Shown one piece after another: positions 5,518 to 13,831 of a stretch of 23,706 nt of DNA. Below the pieces are notes generated by a model that saw only the letters and a list, made by a program, of their open reading frames with translations, was not told the origin of the DNA and ran no database searches. Position numbers and translations under genes: made by a program. How positions within the stretch are numbered: the first letter of the stretch is position 1; the number at the start of each line of letters is the position of its first letter. The stretch comes from RGIG8745 sp045576655 (GTDB lineage Bacteria > Bacteroidota > Bacteroidia > Bacteroidales > Bacteroidaceae). Location of the stretch: contig JAZNGW010000037.1 of NCBI GenBank assembly GCA_045576655.1, positions 1 through 23,706 of the forward strand, written 5' to 3'.

Positions 5518-7194
5518 ATGAAACTGTTCTCATTCAAACCGGAACTTTTCAAGACGTTGAAAAGCTACAACAAACAGACTTTTTCCGCCGACCTCATGGC
5601 GGGCATAATCGTGGGTATAGTGGCTCTGCCGCTTGCCATTGCTTTCGGTATCGCTTCGGGTGTGTCGCCTGAGAAGGGTATCATCACTGCCATCATTGCC
5701 GGATTGGCAATTTCGCTTTTCGGTGGCAGCCGTGTGCAGATTGGCGGTCCTACGGGTGCTTTTATTATCATCATCTACGGCATCATCCAGCAGTTCGGGC
5801 TGCAGGGGCTTGCCATAGCTACAGTGCTTGCCGGAGTGTTTCTGGTATTGCTTGGACTGTTTCGTTTGGGCTCGATTATACGTTACATTCCTTATCCTAT
5901 CGTAGTGGGATTCACGAGCGGTATTGCGCTGACTATCTTCACCACGCAGATCAAGGACTTGTTCGGTCTGAGCATTGAGGGAAGCGTGCCTGCCGACTTC
6001 ATTTCGAAGTGGGGCGTTTACTTCGAGAACTTCAGTACTATTGACCTGTGGACAACGGCGGTGGGCATCTTGTCGATAGTGATAATTGCCTTGACTCCTA
6101 AGTTCTCGAAGAAGATTCCTGGTTCGCTCATCGCCATCATAGTGATGACGCTCGTGGGGCTGCTGCTCAAGAACTACGGAATCAACGTGGAAACCATAGG
6201 CGACCGCTTCAAGATTAATCCTGCCATACCTGAGGCTATGATGCCCGACATGGACTGGCAGACTATCAAGGGGCTCATATCACCGGCTATCACCATTGCC
6301 ATCCTCGGTGCTATCGAGTCGTTGCTCTCCGCTACTGTCGCCGACGGTGTGATAGGCCATAAGCATAACTCTAACCAGGAACTTGTGGGACAAGGTATTG
6401 CCAACATCCTCTGCCCTATCTTCGGAGGTATACCGGCAACTGGCGCCATTGCCCGCACAATGACTAACATCAACAATGGCGGCAAGACTCCTGTGGCGGG
6501 TGTCATCCACGCCGTTGTGCTCCTGCTCATATATTTCTTCCTCATGCCTTATGCGCAATACATCCCTATGTCGTGTCTTGCCGGCGTGCTCGTTGTGGTG
6601 AGCTACAACATGAGCGGATGGCGCACAGTGCGCGAGCTTATGCACAACCCTAAGTCGGACGTTTCTGTGCTGTGGATTACGTTTATCCTCACTGTCATTT
6701 TCGACCTCACCATCGCTATTGAGATAGGTCTTGTGCTTGCATGTCTGCTCTTCCTGCGCCGCATGACCGAAACAACGAATGTGTCTGTCCTCACCGACGA
6801 GATAGATCCTGACGACGAGAGCGACCTCGACGCGAGCAGTCTGGAACATCTGGTGATACCTCAGGGAGTGGAGGTGTACGAGATCAACGGTCCGTACTTC
6901 TTCGGCGTGGCAAACAAGTTTGAGGAGGTCATGGCAAGCATGCAGCAACAGCCTAAGGTGCGCATCATACGCATGAGAAAAGTGCCGTTCATCGACTCGA
7001 CGGGCATACACAACTTGGAAAACCTCATATCTATGAGCCACAAGGACAATGTAACAATCATTCTCTCAGGTGTGAACGACAAGGTGCGCAAGGTTCTTGA
7101 CAAGAACAAGTTTGAGGAAATCCTGGGCGAGGGCAATATCTGCCCTAACATCAATGCGGCTCTGCTCAAGTCAAAGGAATTGGTTGAGAAATAA
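5518..7194 (+). CDS. SulP family anion transporter with STAS domain
   Basis: The 558-residue inner-membrane protein has the SulP layout. A cytoplasmic N-terminus leads into DLMAGIIVGIVALPLAIAFG (25-44), the signature entry of the transport domain. The segment QIGGPTGAF (74-82) is the SLC26/SulP anion-site region, followed by ten or more hydrophobic spans to about 420. The C-terminal STAS domain (about 440-558) has VPFIDSTGIHNL with D493-S-T-G. The substrate could be sulfate, bicarbonate or dicarboxylates; the sequence does not decide. The ATG at 5518 has AGAAAAGG seven bases upstream and is preferred over TTG 5452, which overlaps the promoter. It heads a run of four same-strand genes with 32, 18 and 14 bp gaps, so co-transcription is likely. 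Confidence 0.93.
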   Translation: MKLFSFKPELFKTLKSYNKQTFSADLMAGIIVGIVALPLAIAFGIASGVSPEKGIITAIIAGLAISLFGGSRVQIGGPTGAFIIIIYGIIQQFGLQGLAIATVLAGVFLVLLGLFRLGSIIRYIPYPIVVGFTSGIALTIFTTQIKDLFGLSIEGSVPADFISKWGVYFENFSTIDLWTTAVGILSIVIIALTPKFSKKIPGSLIAIIVMTLVGLLLKNYGINVETIGDRFKINPAIPEAMMPDMDWQTIKGLISPAITIAILGAIESLLSATVADGVIGHKHNSNQELVGQGIANILCPIFGGIPATGAIARTMTNINNGGKTPVAGVIHAVVLLLIYFFLMPYAQYIPMSCLAGVLVVVSYNMSGWRTVRELMHNPKSDVSVLWITFILTVIFDLTIAIEIGLVLACLLFLRRMTETTNVSVLTDEIDPDDESDLDASSLEHLVIPQGVEVYEINGPYFFGVANKFEEVMASMQQQPKVRIIRMRKVPFIDSTGIHNLENLISMSHKDNVTIILSGVNDKVRKVLDKNKFEEILGEGNICPNINAALLKSKELVEK

Positions 7195-7226
7195 CAGAAT
7201 AACGTCATAACGAAATAAGCAACCTC

Positions 7227-8453
7227 ATGTCACGAATAGCAATCATCGGCGGAGGTGCGGCGGGTTTCTTCCTTGCCGTCAACCTGAAGGAGCGAGCAGC
7301 TGACGCCGAGGTGTGCATATTCGAGAAATCAAGACGAGTGCTCGCCAAGGTCGAGATTTCGGGTGGAGGACGATGCAACTGCACCAACTCCTTTGCTGAG
7401 GTGGGCGACTTGAAAACGGTCTATCCCCGCGGCGACAAACTCATGAAACGCCTCTTCAAGGTGTTTGACCATGAGGATGCCTACCGATGGTTTGAAGCCC
7501 ACGGCGTGCCGCTCACTACCCAAGACGACCAGTGCGTCTTTCCAAAGTCGCAGGACTCGCACTCCATAATCAACTGCCTGACTACCCATGCCCACCGTCT
7601 CGGCGTGAAAGTGATGCGCTCATGCAGTTGCAGCGACATCGCTCCGTGTGAGGGTGAAGGATTCTCTCTATCGTTCAAGACGGAAGAGGGAGTGCGAACT
7701 GAGAGGTTTGACAAGGTGGTAGTGACTACTGGCGGTTCGCCTCAGCGCAAAGGGCTTGACTGGCTGGAACGGTTAGGCCATGCCATCAGCGATCCTGTGC
7801 CGTCGCTCTTCACCTTCAGCATCAACTCATCCGCCCTGCGCCAACTCATGGGCACGGTGGTGGAGAACGCTACGGCGAGTATACCAGGAACGAAGTTCCG
7901 AAGCACCGGACCGCTACTCATCACCCACTGGGGCATGAGCGGACCAGCCATACTCAAACTGTCGTCCTATGCCGCACGCCACTTGGCTGAAAACGCCTAC
8001 CGTTCGCCGCTCATAGTGAACTGGACGGGCGAGACGAACACCGACAGCGTGATAGAGCACATAAGTATCACGGCACAGCAGAACACTCAGAAACAACTGT
8101 CATCGGTGCGTCCTTACGCCACCATACCGCAGCGCCTTTGGGACTACCTCATAGAGAAATGCGACATGAAGCGCGACAAACGATGGGGCGAATTAGGCAG
8201 GAAAGGAATCAACCGCATAGCTAACATACTGACTAACGACACATATAATATAGAAGGCAAGAGCGCTTTCAGGGAAGAGTTCGTCACGTGCGGCGGAGTG
8301 AGCCTCTCATCGGTCAACATGAGCACTCTGGAAAGCAAGCACTGCCCGGGGCTGTACTTTGCAGGCGAGGTGCTCGACATCGATGCCGTGACAGGAGGAT
8401 TCAACTTTCAGGCAGCATGGACCACGGCATACACTGTGGCGCAGAACATATAA
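7227..8453 (+). CDS. HI0933/YhiN-family FAD-dependent oxidoreductase
   Basis: A 408-residue flavoprotein of the HI0933-like (BaiN/RdsA) family. The N-terminal Rossmann dinucleotide-binding motif is IIGGGAAG (6-13), followed by the family-specific SGGGRCNCTN (45-54). TTGGSPQRKG lies in the middle and the C-terminal FAD contact is GLYFAGEVLDIDAVTGGFN. Length matches the family. The reaction is undefined; some members have been proposed to reduce C=C bonds of bile-acid intermediates and others act in rRNA or tRNA-related steps, and none of this can be assigned here. It starts 32 bp after the SulP gene and is followed 18 bp later by the cupin gene. Confidence 0.9.
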   Translation: MSRIAIIGGGAAGFFLAVNLKERAADAEVCIFEKSRRVLAKVEISGGGRCNCTNSFAEVGDLKTVYPRGDKLMKRLFKVFDHEDAYRWFEAHGVPLTTQDDQCVFPKSQDSHSIINCLTTHAHRLGVKVMRSCSCSDIAPCEGEGFSLSFKTEEGVRTERFDKVVVTTGGSPQRKGLDWLERLGHAISDPVPSLFTFSINSSALRQLMGTVVENATASIPGTKFRSTGPLLITHWGMSGPAILKLSSYAARHLAENAYRSPLIVNWTGETNTDSVIEHISITAQQNTQKQLSSVRPYATIPQRLWDYLIEKCDMKRDKRWGELGRKGINRIANILTNDTYNIEGKSAFREEFVTCGGVSLSSVNMSTLESKHCPGLYFAGEVLDIDAVTGGFNFQAAWTTAYTVAQNI

Positions 8454-8471
8454 TTTAAACCGACACCAGCT

Positions 8472-8801
8472 ATGATTATCGACTTCAATTCGATGCCTGC
8501 AGAGGCGTTCCAAAACTTCAAGGGAGGCGAGAAAGAACTTAATGCCAAGATGTACTTCGACGGCACACACCGCATCCTGCACGGTGAACTCCAACCAGGT
8601 GCGTCAATAGGCATGCACACCCATGAAACGAGTTCGGAAACAATCTTCATCGTCAGTGGCGAGGGCACAATCATTGAGAACGGCGAAGCGTCGGCCATCA
8701 CTGCCGGACAGTGTCACTACTGCCCTAAAGGACACACGCACAGCCTCATCAACACAGGCGCCGCACCGCTCCTCTTTCATGCCGTAGTGCCTGAATTGTA
8801 A
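8472..8801 (+). CDS. Small cupin-domain protein
   Basis: 109 residues forming one conserved cupin barrel. Motif 1 is GMHTHETSSETIFIVSGEG with H49, H51 and E56 as metal ligands, and motif 2 is CPKGHTHSLIN with H88 (and H90) as the next ligand, so a mononuclear metal site looks intact. Such single-domain cupins can be sugar isomerases, dioxygenases or small-molecule sensors; the sequence gives no substrate. It is sandwiched between the flavoprotein and the DUF3109 gene with short gaps on both sides. Confidence 0.88.
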   Translation: MIIDFNSMPAEAFQNFKGGEKELNAKMYFDGTHRILHGELQPGASIGMHTHETSSETIFIVSGEGTIIENGEASAITAGQCHYCPKGHTHSLINTGAAPLLFHAVVPEL

Positions 8802-8815
8802 AAAAACACAAGCAA

Positions 8816-9397
8816 ATGATAGAAATCAAAGACACGATCGTAACGCTCGACCTTTTCCGCGAGCACTTCTGTTGTGACCTCGGAGCCTGCAAAGGTGCGT
8901 GCTGCGTGGAAGGCGATGCCGGAGCACCAGTGAAAATAGAAGAAGTGGAACAACTTGAAGAGGCTGCCGAGATTGTCTGGGACGAACTGTCGCCCAAGGC
9001 TCAGGCTGTGATAAAAGAGCAGGGCGTGATCTACACTGACCGCGACGGCGACCTCGTGACAAGCATCGTAGACAACAAGGATTGCGTGTTCACTTGCTAC
9101 GACGAGAAGGGGGGCTGTTATTGTGCCATTGACAAGGCTTACCGTGAGGGCAGATGCAAGTTCCAGAAACCCATCTCCTGCCATCTCTACCCTATACGAC
9201 TGACTAAGATGGGACCGATGACTGGTGTGAACTATCACCGTTGGGATGTGTGCAAGGCTGCTACCGTATTAGGCAAGAAACTCGGATTGCCTGTATATAA
9301 ATTCTTGAAGGAGCCGCTGATAAAGGTCTTCGGACAGGAATGGTGGGACGAGTGTGACACCGTAGCCGAAGAACTGAAGAAAGCGGGGTATATTTAA
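8816..9397 (+). CDS. DUF3109 family cysteine-rich protein
   Basis: A 193-residue cytoplasmic protein matching DUF3109 from start to end. The N-terminal cysteine cluster FCCDLGACKGACC (C19, C20, C25, C29, C30) and later CVFTCYDEKGGCYCAID, RCKFQKPISCHLYPIR and WDVCKAA segments resemble the YkgJ-type CxxCC proteins thought to bind zinc or an Fe-S cluster. Function unknown. It is the last gene of the SulP run, and its stop codon touches the heptamer array that fills the gap to the convergent lipoprotein gene. Confidence 0.9.
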   Translation: MIEIKDTIVTLDLFREHFCCDLGACKGACCVEGDAGAPVKIEEVEQLEEAAEIVWDELSPKAQAVIKEQGVIYTDRDGDLVTSIVDNKDCVFTCYDEKGGCYCAIDKAYREGRCKFQKPISCHLYPIRLTKMGPMTGVNYHRWDVCKAATVLGKKLGLPVYKFLKEPLIKVFGQEWWDECDTVAEELKKAGYI

Positions 9398-9501
9398 GTT
9401 GAGAGTTAAAAGTTAAGAGTTAATAGTTAAGAGTTAATAGTTGAGAGTTATGAGTTGAGAGTTGTGAATTATGAACTAACTTTTAACTCTTAACTTTTAA
9501 C
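9397..9501. repeat. Heptamer array with inverted end, filling a convergent gap
   Basis: Fifteen 7-bp units in one register: AGTTGAG, AGTTAAA, AGTTAAG, AGTTAAT and similar up to 9466. The last four units are AACTAAC, TTTTAAC, TCTTAAC and TTTTAAC, the reverse complement type. The 5' and 3' ends can pair over about 25 bp (one mismatch) into a long hairpin. It starts on the last base of one stop codon and ends in the opposing stop codon, so it probably serves as a two-way terminator. Confidence 0.9.
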
Positions 9502-10055
9502 TAATTAAAAACTCTTATGGCTTGACCGTCGTAGGTGATGCGGTAGCGGTATAGCACTCTGGCGTTATTGACCGAAACGCTATCTGCATCAACGATGACA
9601 CCGAGATTGTTCATGTCGTAAGTAATGCCGCACTTGCTGCATTTGGCTGTACCATTGCCCTTGAGGGAAAGACGCCGTTCTGGGCGGTCACAAGTAGGAC
9701 AAGCAAGGTCATAAGCAAGGAGGTCGAAACCACTGTTTATATTAGGTACATTAGACGTGCCGACAATCAACCCGCCCAAACCATACAAGAAGTCTGTACT
9801 GCCCACGTATGACAGCGAATAGTCATTGCCGCCGAGCGTGTTCTCAATCCTGACATATCCTGTGCCGCTCTTGCGGCGGATAGTAACATATTCGCCAGGA
9901 TTGCCTATAGCATTGATGAGTTCGGCTGAAGCCGACACGTTGAAATAAAACCTCACCGGATATTTGGTGGAGAACTGCGAACTATAACTGTATTCGTCCT
10001 TGCAACTTGAAAGAGCAAAGACAGCACACATCATCAAAGCCAATATTCTTTTCAT
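9501..10055 (-). CDS. Lipoprotein with a four-cysteine zinc-ribbon/Rieske-like motif
   Basis: A 184-residue lipoprotein: the signal peptide MKRILALMMCAVFALSSC ends in a lipobox with lipidated C18, followed by K-D, which may affect sorting in Bacteroidetes. The C-terminal half has C119-P-T-C122 and C139-S-K-C142 with YDMNNLGV behind, a paired CxxC arrangement like a zinc ribbon or a cysteine-only relative of the Rieske fold. I do not recognise a characterised family. It lies 74 bp after the aldo/keto reductase gene in the same direction and ends the pyrE-argH group. Confidence 0.85.
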   Translation of the reverse strand: MKRILALMMCAVFALSSCKDEYSYSSQFSTKYPVRFYFNVSASAELINAIGNPGEYVTIRRKSGTGYVRIENTLGGNDYSLSYVGSTDFLYGLGGLIVGTSNVPNINSGFDLLAYDLACPTCDRPERRLSLKGNGTAKCSKCGITYDMNNLGVIVDADSVSVNNARVLYRYRITYDGQAIRVFN

Positions 10056-10102
10056 TTGTCGGGAAATATCTACTTGATTCCTACCTTCAACCCCTCACCT
10101 TT

Positions 10103-10130
10103 CTACACTCTACTCTCTTCTCTCTACTAT
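10103..10130. repeat. Short heptamer array
   Basis: CTACACT, CTACTCT, CTTCTCT, CTACTAT: four 7-bp units ending on the first base of the aldo/keto reductase stop codon (minus strand). Confidence 0.7.
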
Positions 10131-11101
10131 CAAAACGAGAGTTCAGGCTTATTGATAATATTGTCGATGGCCTGAAGTTCTTCTTCTGAAAACGCCAGAT
10201 TATCCAAAGTGTTCAGATTGTTGTTGAGCTGAGTCACTGAAGATGTGCCTATGATGACCGATGTGACACGCTCGTCGTTGAGTACCCACGCCAATGCCAT
10301 CTGGGCAAGCGACTGTCCGCGCTGCTTGGCAATAGCCCCAAGTTGGCGTGCTGCCTCAATGCGTTCGGGTGTGACCTGCGATGTCTGGAGGAAGCCTGTG
10401 GTGCGTGCCGCACGCGAACCTTCAGGTATGCCGTTGTCGTACTTGCCTGTGAGGAGTCCCTGGGCAAGGGGCGAGAAGCAGATGATGCCGCTGCCGTTGT
10501 CGGCTGCCAACTGGAAATTGTTGCGTTTTGCCTTCAAGTCGAACATTGAACAACGGTACTGGCTGAGCAGACAAGGCACTTTTGCTTCTTTGAGAATGGA
10601 ATAAGCCAATGCCTGCTGCTCTGGCGGATACTTCGATATGCCGACATAGAGCGCCTTGCCCTGACGGACAATGTCGATGAGTGCCTGCATGGTCTCCTCG
10701 ACAGGAGTGACACCGTCATAGCGGTGGCTGTAGAATATGTCGAAGTAGTCCAGTCCGGTACGCTTCAGACTCTGGTCGCACGAGGCGATGAGATTTTTGC
10801 GTGAAGACCCCGTGCCATAGACGCCGTCCCACATGTCGTGGCCCGCCTTGCTCGAAATGAACATCTCGTCACGATGCCCTGCAAGGTTGTCTTTCAGAAT
10901 ACGCCCGAAGTTAGTCTCCGCGCTGCCTGGAACAGGCCCGTAATTGTTGGCAAGGTCGAAATGGCAGATGCCTGCATCGAAAGCCTTTACTATCATGTCT
11001 GTTGCCACACCGAAATCGTCGACAGAACCGAAGTTGTGCCACAATCCGAGTGAAAGTTTTGGGAGCTGCACTCCGCTATGTCCGCAGTATTTGTATTGCA
11101 T
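10130..11101 (-). CDS. Aldo/keto reductase, YghZ/Gpr-like
   Basis: A 323-residue NADPH-dependent oxidoreductase of the AKR superfamily, cytoplasmic. The catalytic tetrad is visible: D49 and Y54 in DLANNYG, K85 in SSKAG and H126 in YSHRYD. The phrase NNYGPVPGSAE and YGTGSSRKNL are typical of the AKR14/YghZ group (L-glyceraldehyde 3-phosphate or methylglyoxal reductase); the C-terminal cofactor segment VIIGTSSVTQLNNNL is also present. The true substrate is not known. It starts 11 bp after argH and is probably read with it. Confidence 0.9.
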   Translation of the reverse strand: MQYKYCGHSGVQLPKLSLGLWHNFGSVDDFGVATDMIVKAFDAGICHFDLANNYGPVPGSAETNFGRILKDNLAGHRDEMFISSKAGHDMWDGVYGTGSSRKNLIASCDQSLKRTGLDYFDIFYSHRYDGVTPVEETMQALIDIVRQGKALYVGISKYPPEQQALAYSILKEAKVPCLLSQYRCSMFDLKAKRNNFQLAADNGSGIICFSPLAQGLLTGKYDNGIPEGSRAARTTGFLQTSQVTPERIEAARQLGAIAKQRGQSLAQMALAWVLNDERVTSVIIGTSSVTQLNNNLNTLDNLAFSEEELQAIDNIINKPELSF

Positions 11102-11112
11102 AGTTTGTGGTT

Positions 11113-12453
11113 TTATCTCTCCAACAGTTTCTCTACCGCCTTTTCCATGCGCTCAAAGTTGAATCCTGCCACTACGTCCTGCATGAGCGACTCGATGCGG
11201 TCGTTGCAGAGATTGCCAATGCTGCCTTCGTGAGTGTGGCAGATGTTCTTGTCAGGGGTGAAATTGCCGGCTTCGATGTCGAGACCAACATTCTTGTAGG
11301 CATCGCGGAAAGGCATTCCCTCGCGGGCAAGACGGTTCACTTCCTCCACGCTGAACATGTTGTCGTAGATAGGATTATCGAGGATATGCTCGTTGACCTT
11401 CATCTTGTTGATGATGTAGGCAGCCATCTGCAAGCAGTCCTTCAGTTCGTCGAACGCAGGAAGGAAGGCTTCCTTTATAATCTGCAAGTCGCGGAAATAT
11501 CCGCATGGCAGATTGTTCATTATCAGTGTGATAGTCTGTGGCAAGGCCTGAATCTTGTTGCACTTGGCGCGTGTGAGCTCGAACACGTCAGGGTTCTTCT
11601 TGTGAGGCATGATGCTTGAACCTGTGGTGCAGTCGTCAGGAAGTTTCACGAAGGCGAAGTTCTGGCTGTTGAACATGCAGGCGTCGAAGGCGAGTTTCGC
11701 TATCGTGCCCGCTATGGATGCCATAGAGAATGCCACGTTGCGCTCTGTCTTTCCGCGTCCCATCTGTGCGTAGACCACGTTATAGTCCATCGAGTCGAAG
11801 CCGAGGAGGTCGGTTGTCATCTGACGGTCGAGCGGGAACGACGATCCGTAGCCTGCAGCCGAACCGAGCGGGTTGCGGTTGGTAATCTTCCATGCTGCCT
11901 GGAGGTACTGCATATCGTCGACAAGCCCTTCTGCATACGCTCCGAACCAAAGTCCGAAACTTGAAGGCATGGCCACCTGAAGGTGCGTGTAGCCTGGCAT
12001 GAGCACATCCTTGTAGCGGTTGCTCTGCGCTATGAGCTCATCAAAGAGGTTGTGTACAAGTCCGGCAATCTCCTTTATCTGATCGCGGATGAAGAGTTTG
12101 AGGTCGACGAGCACCTGGTCGTTGCGTGAACGGCCGCTGTGAATCTTCTTGCCCATGTCGCCGAGGCGGCTTGTGAGCATCATCTCCACCTGAGAATGCA
12201 CGTCCTCCACACCTTCTTCAATGACAAACTCTCCCCGCTCAGCCTGCGCATAGATGCTGCGCAACTCAGCAAGAAGAGTCTTCAGTTCATCGGCCTCAAG
12301 CAGCCCGATGCTCTCAAGCATCGTGATGTGCGCCATCGAACCGAGTACATCATATTTAGCAAGATAGAGGTCCATCTCGCGGTCTCTGCCCACGGTGAAC
12401 CTCTCTATCTCTTCAGTCATACGGACATTCTTAGTCCATAGTTTATCTGCCAT
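11113..12453 (-). CDS. argH: Argininosuccinate lyase
   Basis: A 446-residue member of the fumarase/aspartase superfamily that splits argininosuccinate to arginine and fumarate, the last step of arginine synthesis. Conserved blocks are in place: HSGRSRNDQV (105-114), MPGYTHLQVA (152-161) with the catalytic His, and the superfamily signature GSSIMPHKKNPD (278-289) with the catalytic serine loop. Length is normal. It lies 24 bp downstream of the SRPBCC gene and 11 bp upstream of the aldo/keto reductase. Pairing with pyrE makes sense because arginine and pyrimidine synthesis both draw on carbamoyl phosphate. Confidence 0.97.
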   Translation of the reverse strand: MADKLWTKNVRMTEEIERFTVGRDREMDLYLAKYDVLGSMAHITMLESIGLLEADELKTLLAELRSIYAQAERGEFVIEEGVEDVHSQVEMMLTSRLGDMGKKIHSGRSRNDQVLVDLKLFIRDQIKEIAGLVHNLFDELIAQSNRYKDVLMPGYTHLQVAMPSSFGLWFGAYAEGLVDDMQYLQAAWKITNRNPLGSAAGYGSSFPLDRQMTTDLLGFDSMDYNVVYAQMGRGKTERNVAFSMASIAGTIAKLAFDACMFNSQNFAFVKLPDDCTTGSSIMPHKKNPDVFELTRAKCNKIQALPQTITLIMNNLPCGYFRDLQIIKEAFLPAFDELKDCLQMAAYIINKMKVNEHILDNPIYDNMFSVEEVNRLAREGMPFRDAYKNVGLDIEAGNFTPDKNICHTHEGSIGNLCNDRIESLMQDVVAGFNFERMEKAVEKLLER

Positions 12454-12477
12454 CTTTAAATTATTGGGGGGTTAAAG

Positions 12478-12951
12478 TTATGCGTAAGGAATCATCGCCA
12501 GCATGTCGGCAAGTTTTTCCACGCCTTCCTTGAGCGGTTTGTCAACCATCGCCTTGATGAACATATTGACTGCTGCGTCAATTGTGAGTTTCATCTTGCA
12601 TGAAGTGTCGCTCGTAGGCAATACCTGAATCCACAACTTGAAGCCTATAGGCGAGTTGGTCGATTCGAACTTTATGCACTTGTCCTCCTCGCGCTCAATG
12701 ATGCGTATTGCCACAACTCCCACAGGAGGCACGTCAATGCTCACCGAGTCGCGGTCGAACTGCATTGAGTCAAGTTTCTCGCGGATTTCCGCCAACTTCT
12801 CTTCCGGCAACTTCTCCTTCATAATCTCCGCCATGCGCGGGTCGTCGAGCTTGGTTTTCAGCGCCTCCAGATTGTTAAGGTCGGAAAGTTTAGCGTACAC
12901 TTTTGAAATCGGTGAAGCAATCTGCTTCACACCACTTTCGTATTTAGCCAT
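12478..12951 (-). CDS. SRPBCC (START/Bet v1-like) family protein
   Basis: 157 residues, cytoplasmic, starting MAKYESGVKQIASPISKVYAKLSD. This is the usual beginning of an SRPBCC ligand-binding fold (first strand, then a helix with the 'v..Vya.l.d..n' pattern), and it ends in an amphipathic helix EGVEKLADMLAMIPY. Ligand and function are unknown. It sits between pyrE and argH, an order I recall from other Bacteroidales, suggesting a conserved but uncharacterised link with nucleotide or arginine metabolism. Confidence 0.8.
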   Translation of the reverse strand: MAKYESGVKQIASPISKVYAKLSDLNNLEALKTKLDDPRMAEIMKEKLPEEKLAEIREKLDSMQFDRDSVSIDVPPVGVVAIRIIEREEDKCIKFESTNSPIGFKLWIQVLPTSDTSCKMKLTIDAAVNMFIKAMVDKPLKEGVEKLADMLAMIPYA

Positions 12952-12974
12952 TTAGAATCTTTTTGTTTTTATAA

Positions 12975-12997
12975 GTAGGGGCGAGGCTTGCCCGCCC
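12975..12997 (+). repeat. GTAG-headed palindrome inside the pyrE group
   Basis: GTAG then GGGGCGAGG and CTTGCCCGCCC, pairing GGGCG/CGCCC-type arms. It lies in the 75-bp gap between pyrE and the SRPBCC gene and could set the ratio of upstream to downstream mRNA. Confidence 0.7.
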
Positions 12998-13026
12998 TTC
13001 ATAATGTTTGGATTTCGATAGGATGG

Positions 13027-13659
13027 TTATCCATTCCAGTGAGCAGGGTCCTTGCGCCACTCGTTAAGCATTCCGATATGGCCCTCAGTGATGTAGCCAG
13101 TCTGGAGAGCCACCTCAAGCACAGCCTCATAGTTAGTCAGAGTGATGAGCTTAACGTTAGCGTCCTCGAATGCCTTCTTGGCAACATCAAATCCATAGGT
13201 GTAAGAAGCAACCATGCCGATAACCTCGCAACCATTTTTGCGGATAGCCTCAACAGCCTTCAAACTGCTGCCACCAGTAGAGATGAGGTCTTCAATGACA
13301 ACAACTTTCATGCCAGGTTTCAACTCGCCTTCGATAAGATTCTCCAATCCGTGGTCCTTTGGTTTTGAACGAACATAAGCAAACGGGAGATTGAGAGCGT
13401 CAGCCACGAGTGCGCCTTGCGCAATGGCACCTGTTGCCACACCTGCAATAGCATCGACCTCCTCAAAATTCTCAAGCACAACGCGAGATAGCTCCGTCTT
13501 CACGAAAGTGCGCAAGTCTGCAAAAGAAAGAGTCTTGCGGTTGTCACAATAGAACGGTGATTTCCATCCAGAAGCCCAAGTGAACGGATTCTCTGGCTGA
13601 AGTTTGATAGCCTTAACTTTCAACAGTTTGCCTGCAAAAATTTTCTCCAAAGTTTTCAT
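13027..13659 (-). CDS. pyrE: Orotate phosphoribosyltransferase
   Basis: A 210-residue enzyme that joins orotate to PRPP to make OMP in de novo pyrimidine synthesis. The PRPP-binding loop VVIEDLISTGGSS (120-132) is the type I phosphoribosyltransferase signature. FTWASGWKSPFYCDNRK (27-42) is the orotate/flexible-loop region typical of PyrE, and YVRSKPKDHG (95-104) carries the catalytic-loop lysines. Length is typical. It is first in its run, with a -7 box about 85 bp upstream and a 5-bp-arm hairpin in the leader. Confidence 0.96.
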   Translation of the reverse strand: MKTLEKIFAGKLLKVKAIKLQPENPFTWASGWKSPFYCDNRKTLSFADLRTFVKTELSRVVLENFEEVDAIAGVATGAIAQGALVADALNLPFAYVRSKPKDHGLENLIEGELKPGMKVVVIEDLISTGGSSLKAVEAIRKNGCEVIGMVASYTYGFDVAKKAFEDANVKLITLTNYEAVLEVALQTGYITEGHIGMLNEWRKDPAHWNG

Positions 13660-13697
13660 ATTCTTATCTTTTTTAAGTGATTAATCCAAAAAGAAAG

Positions 13698-13711
13698 TGT
13701 GGCGCACCACA
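13698..13711 (-). promoter_or_regulatory. Small hairpin in the pyrE leader
   Basis: TGTGG and CCACA arms around CGCA lie in the predicted 5' leader of pyrE. AAGTG/CACTT flanks (13695-13699 and 13730-13734) offer an alternative pairing. No U-run follows, so attenuation is only a possibility. Confidence 0.3.
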
Positions 13712-13741
13712 TCTGCCTCAGTGCCATACCACTTCAACATA

Positions 13742-13749
13742 CAAAGTTA
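13742..13749 (-). promoter_or_regulatory. -7 promoter box for pyrE
   Basis: Minus-strand TAACTTTG matches TAnnTTTG. A TTTTTG lies 23 bp upstream, slightly farther than ideal for a -33 element. Confidence 0.5.
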
Positions 13750-13831
13750 GTCATTTAAATTAAAGGAGAAAACAAAAAGGGAGAAGAATAAATTTATTGG
13801 TGCCCTATAAAGTTTGACAAGCTCTGTGCGC

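Noticed and set aside
6280..7041. 253-codon minus-strand frame
   Set aside because: Antisense to the SulP gene, rich in His/Arg/Val without domain pattern, no promoter.
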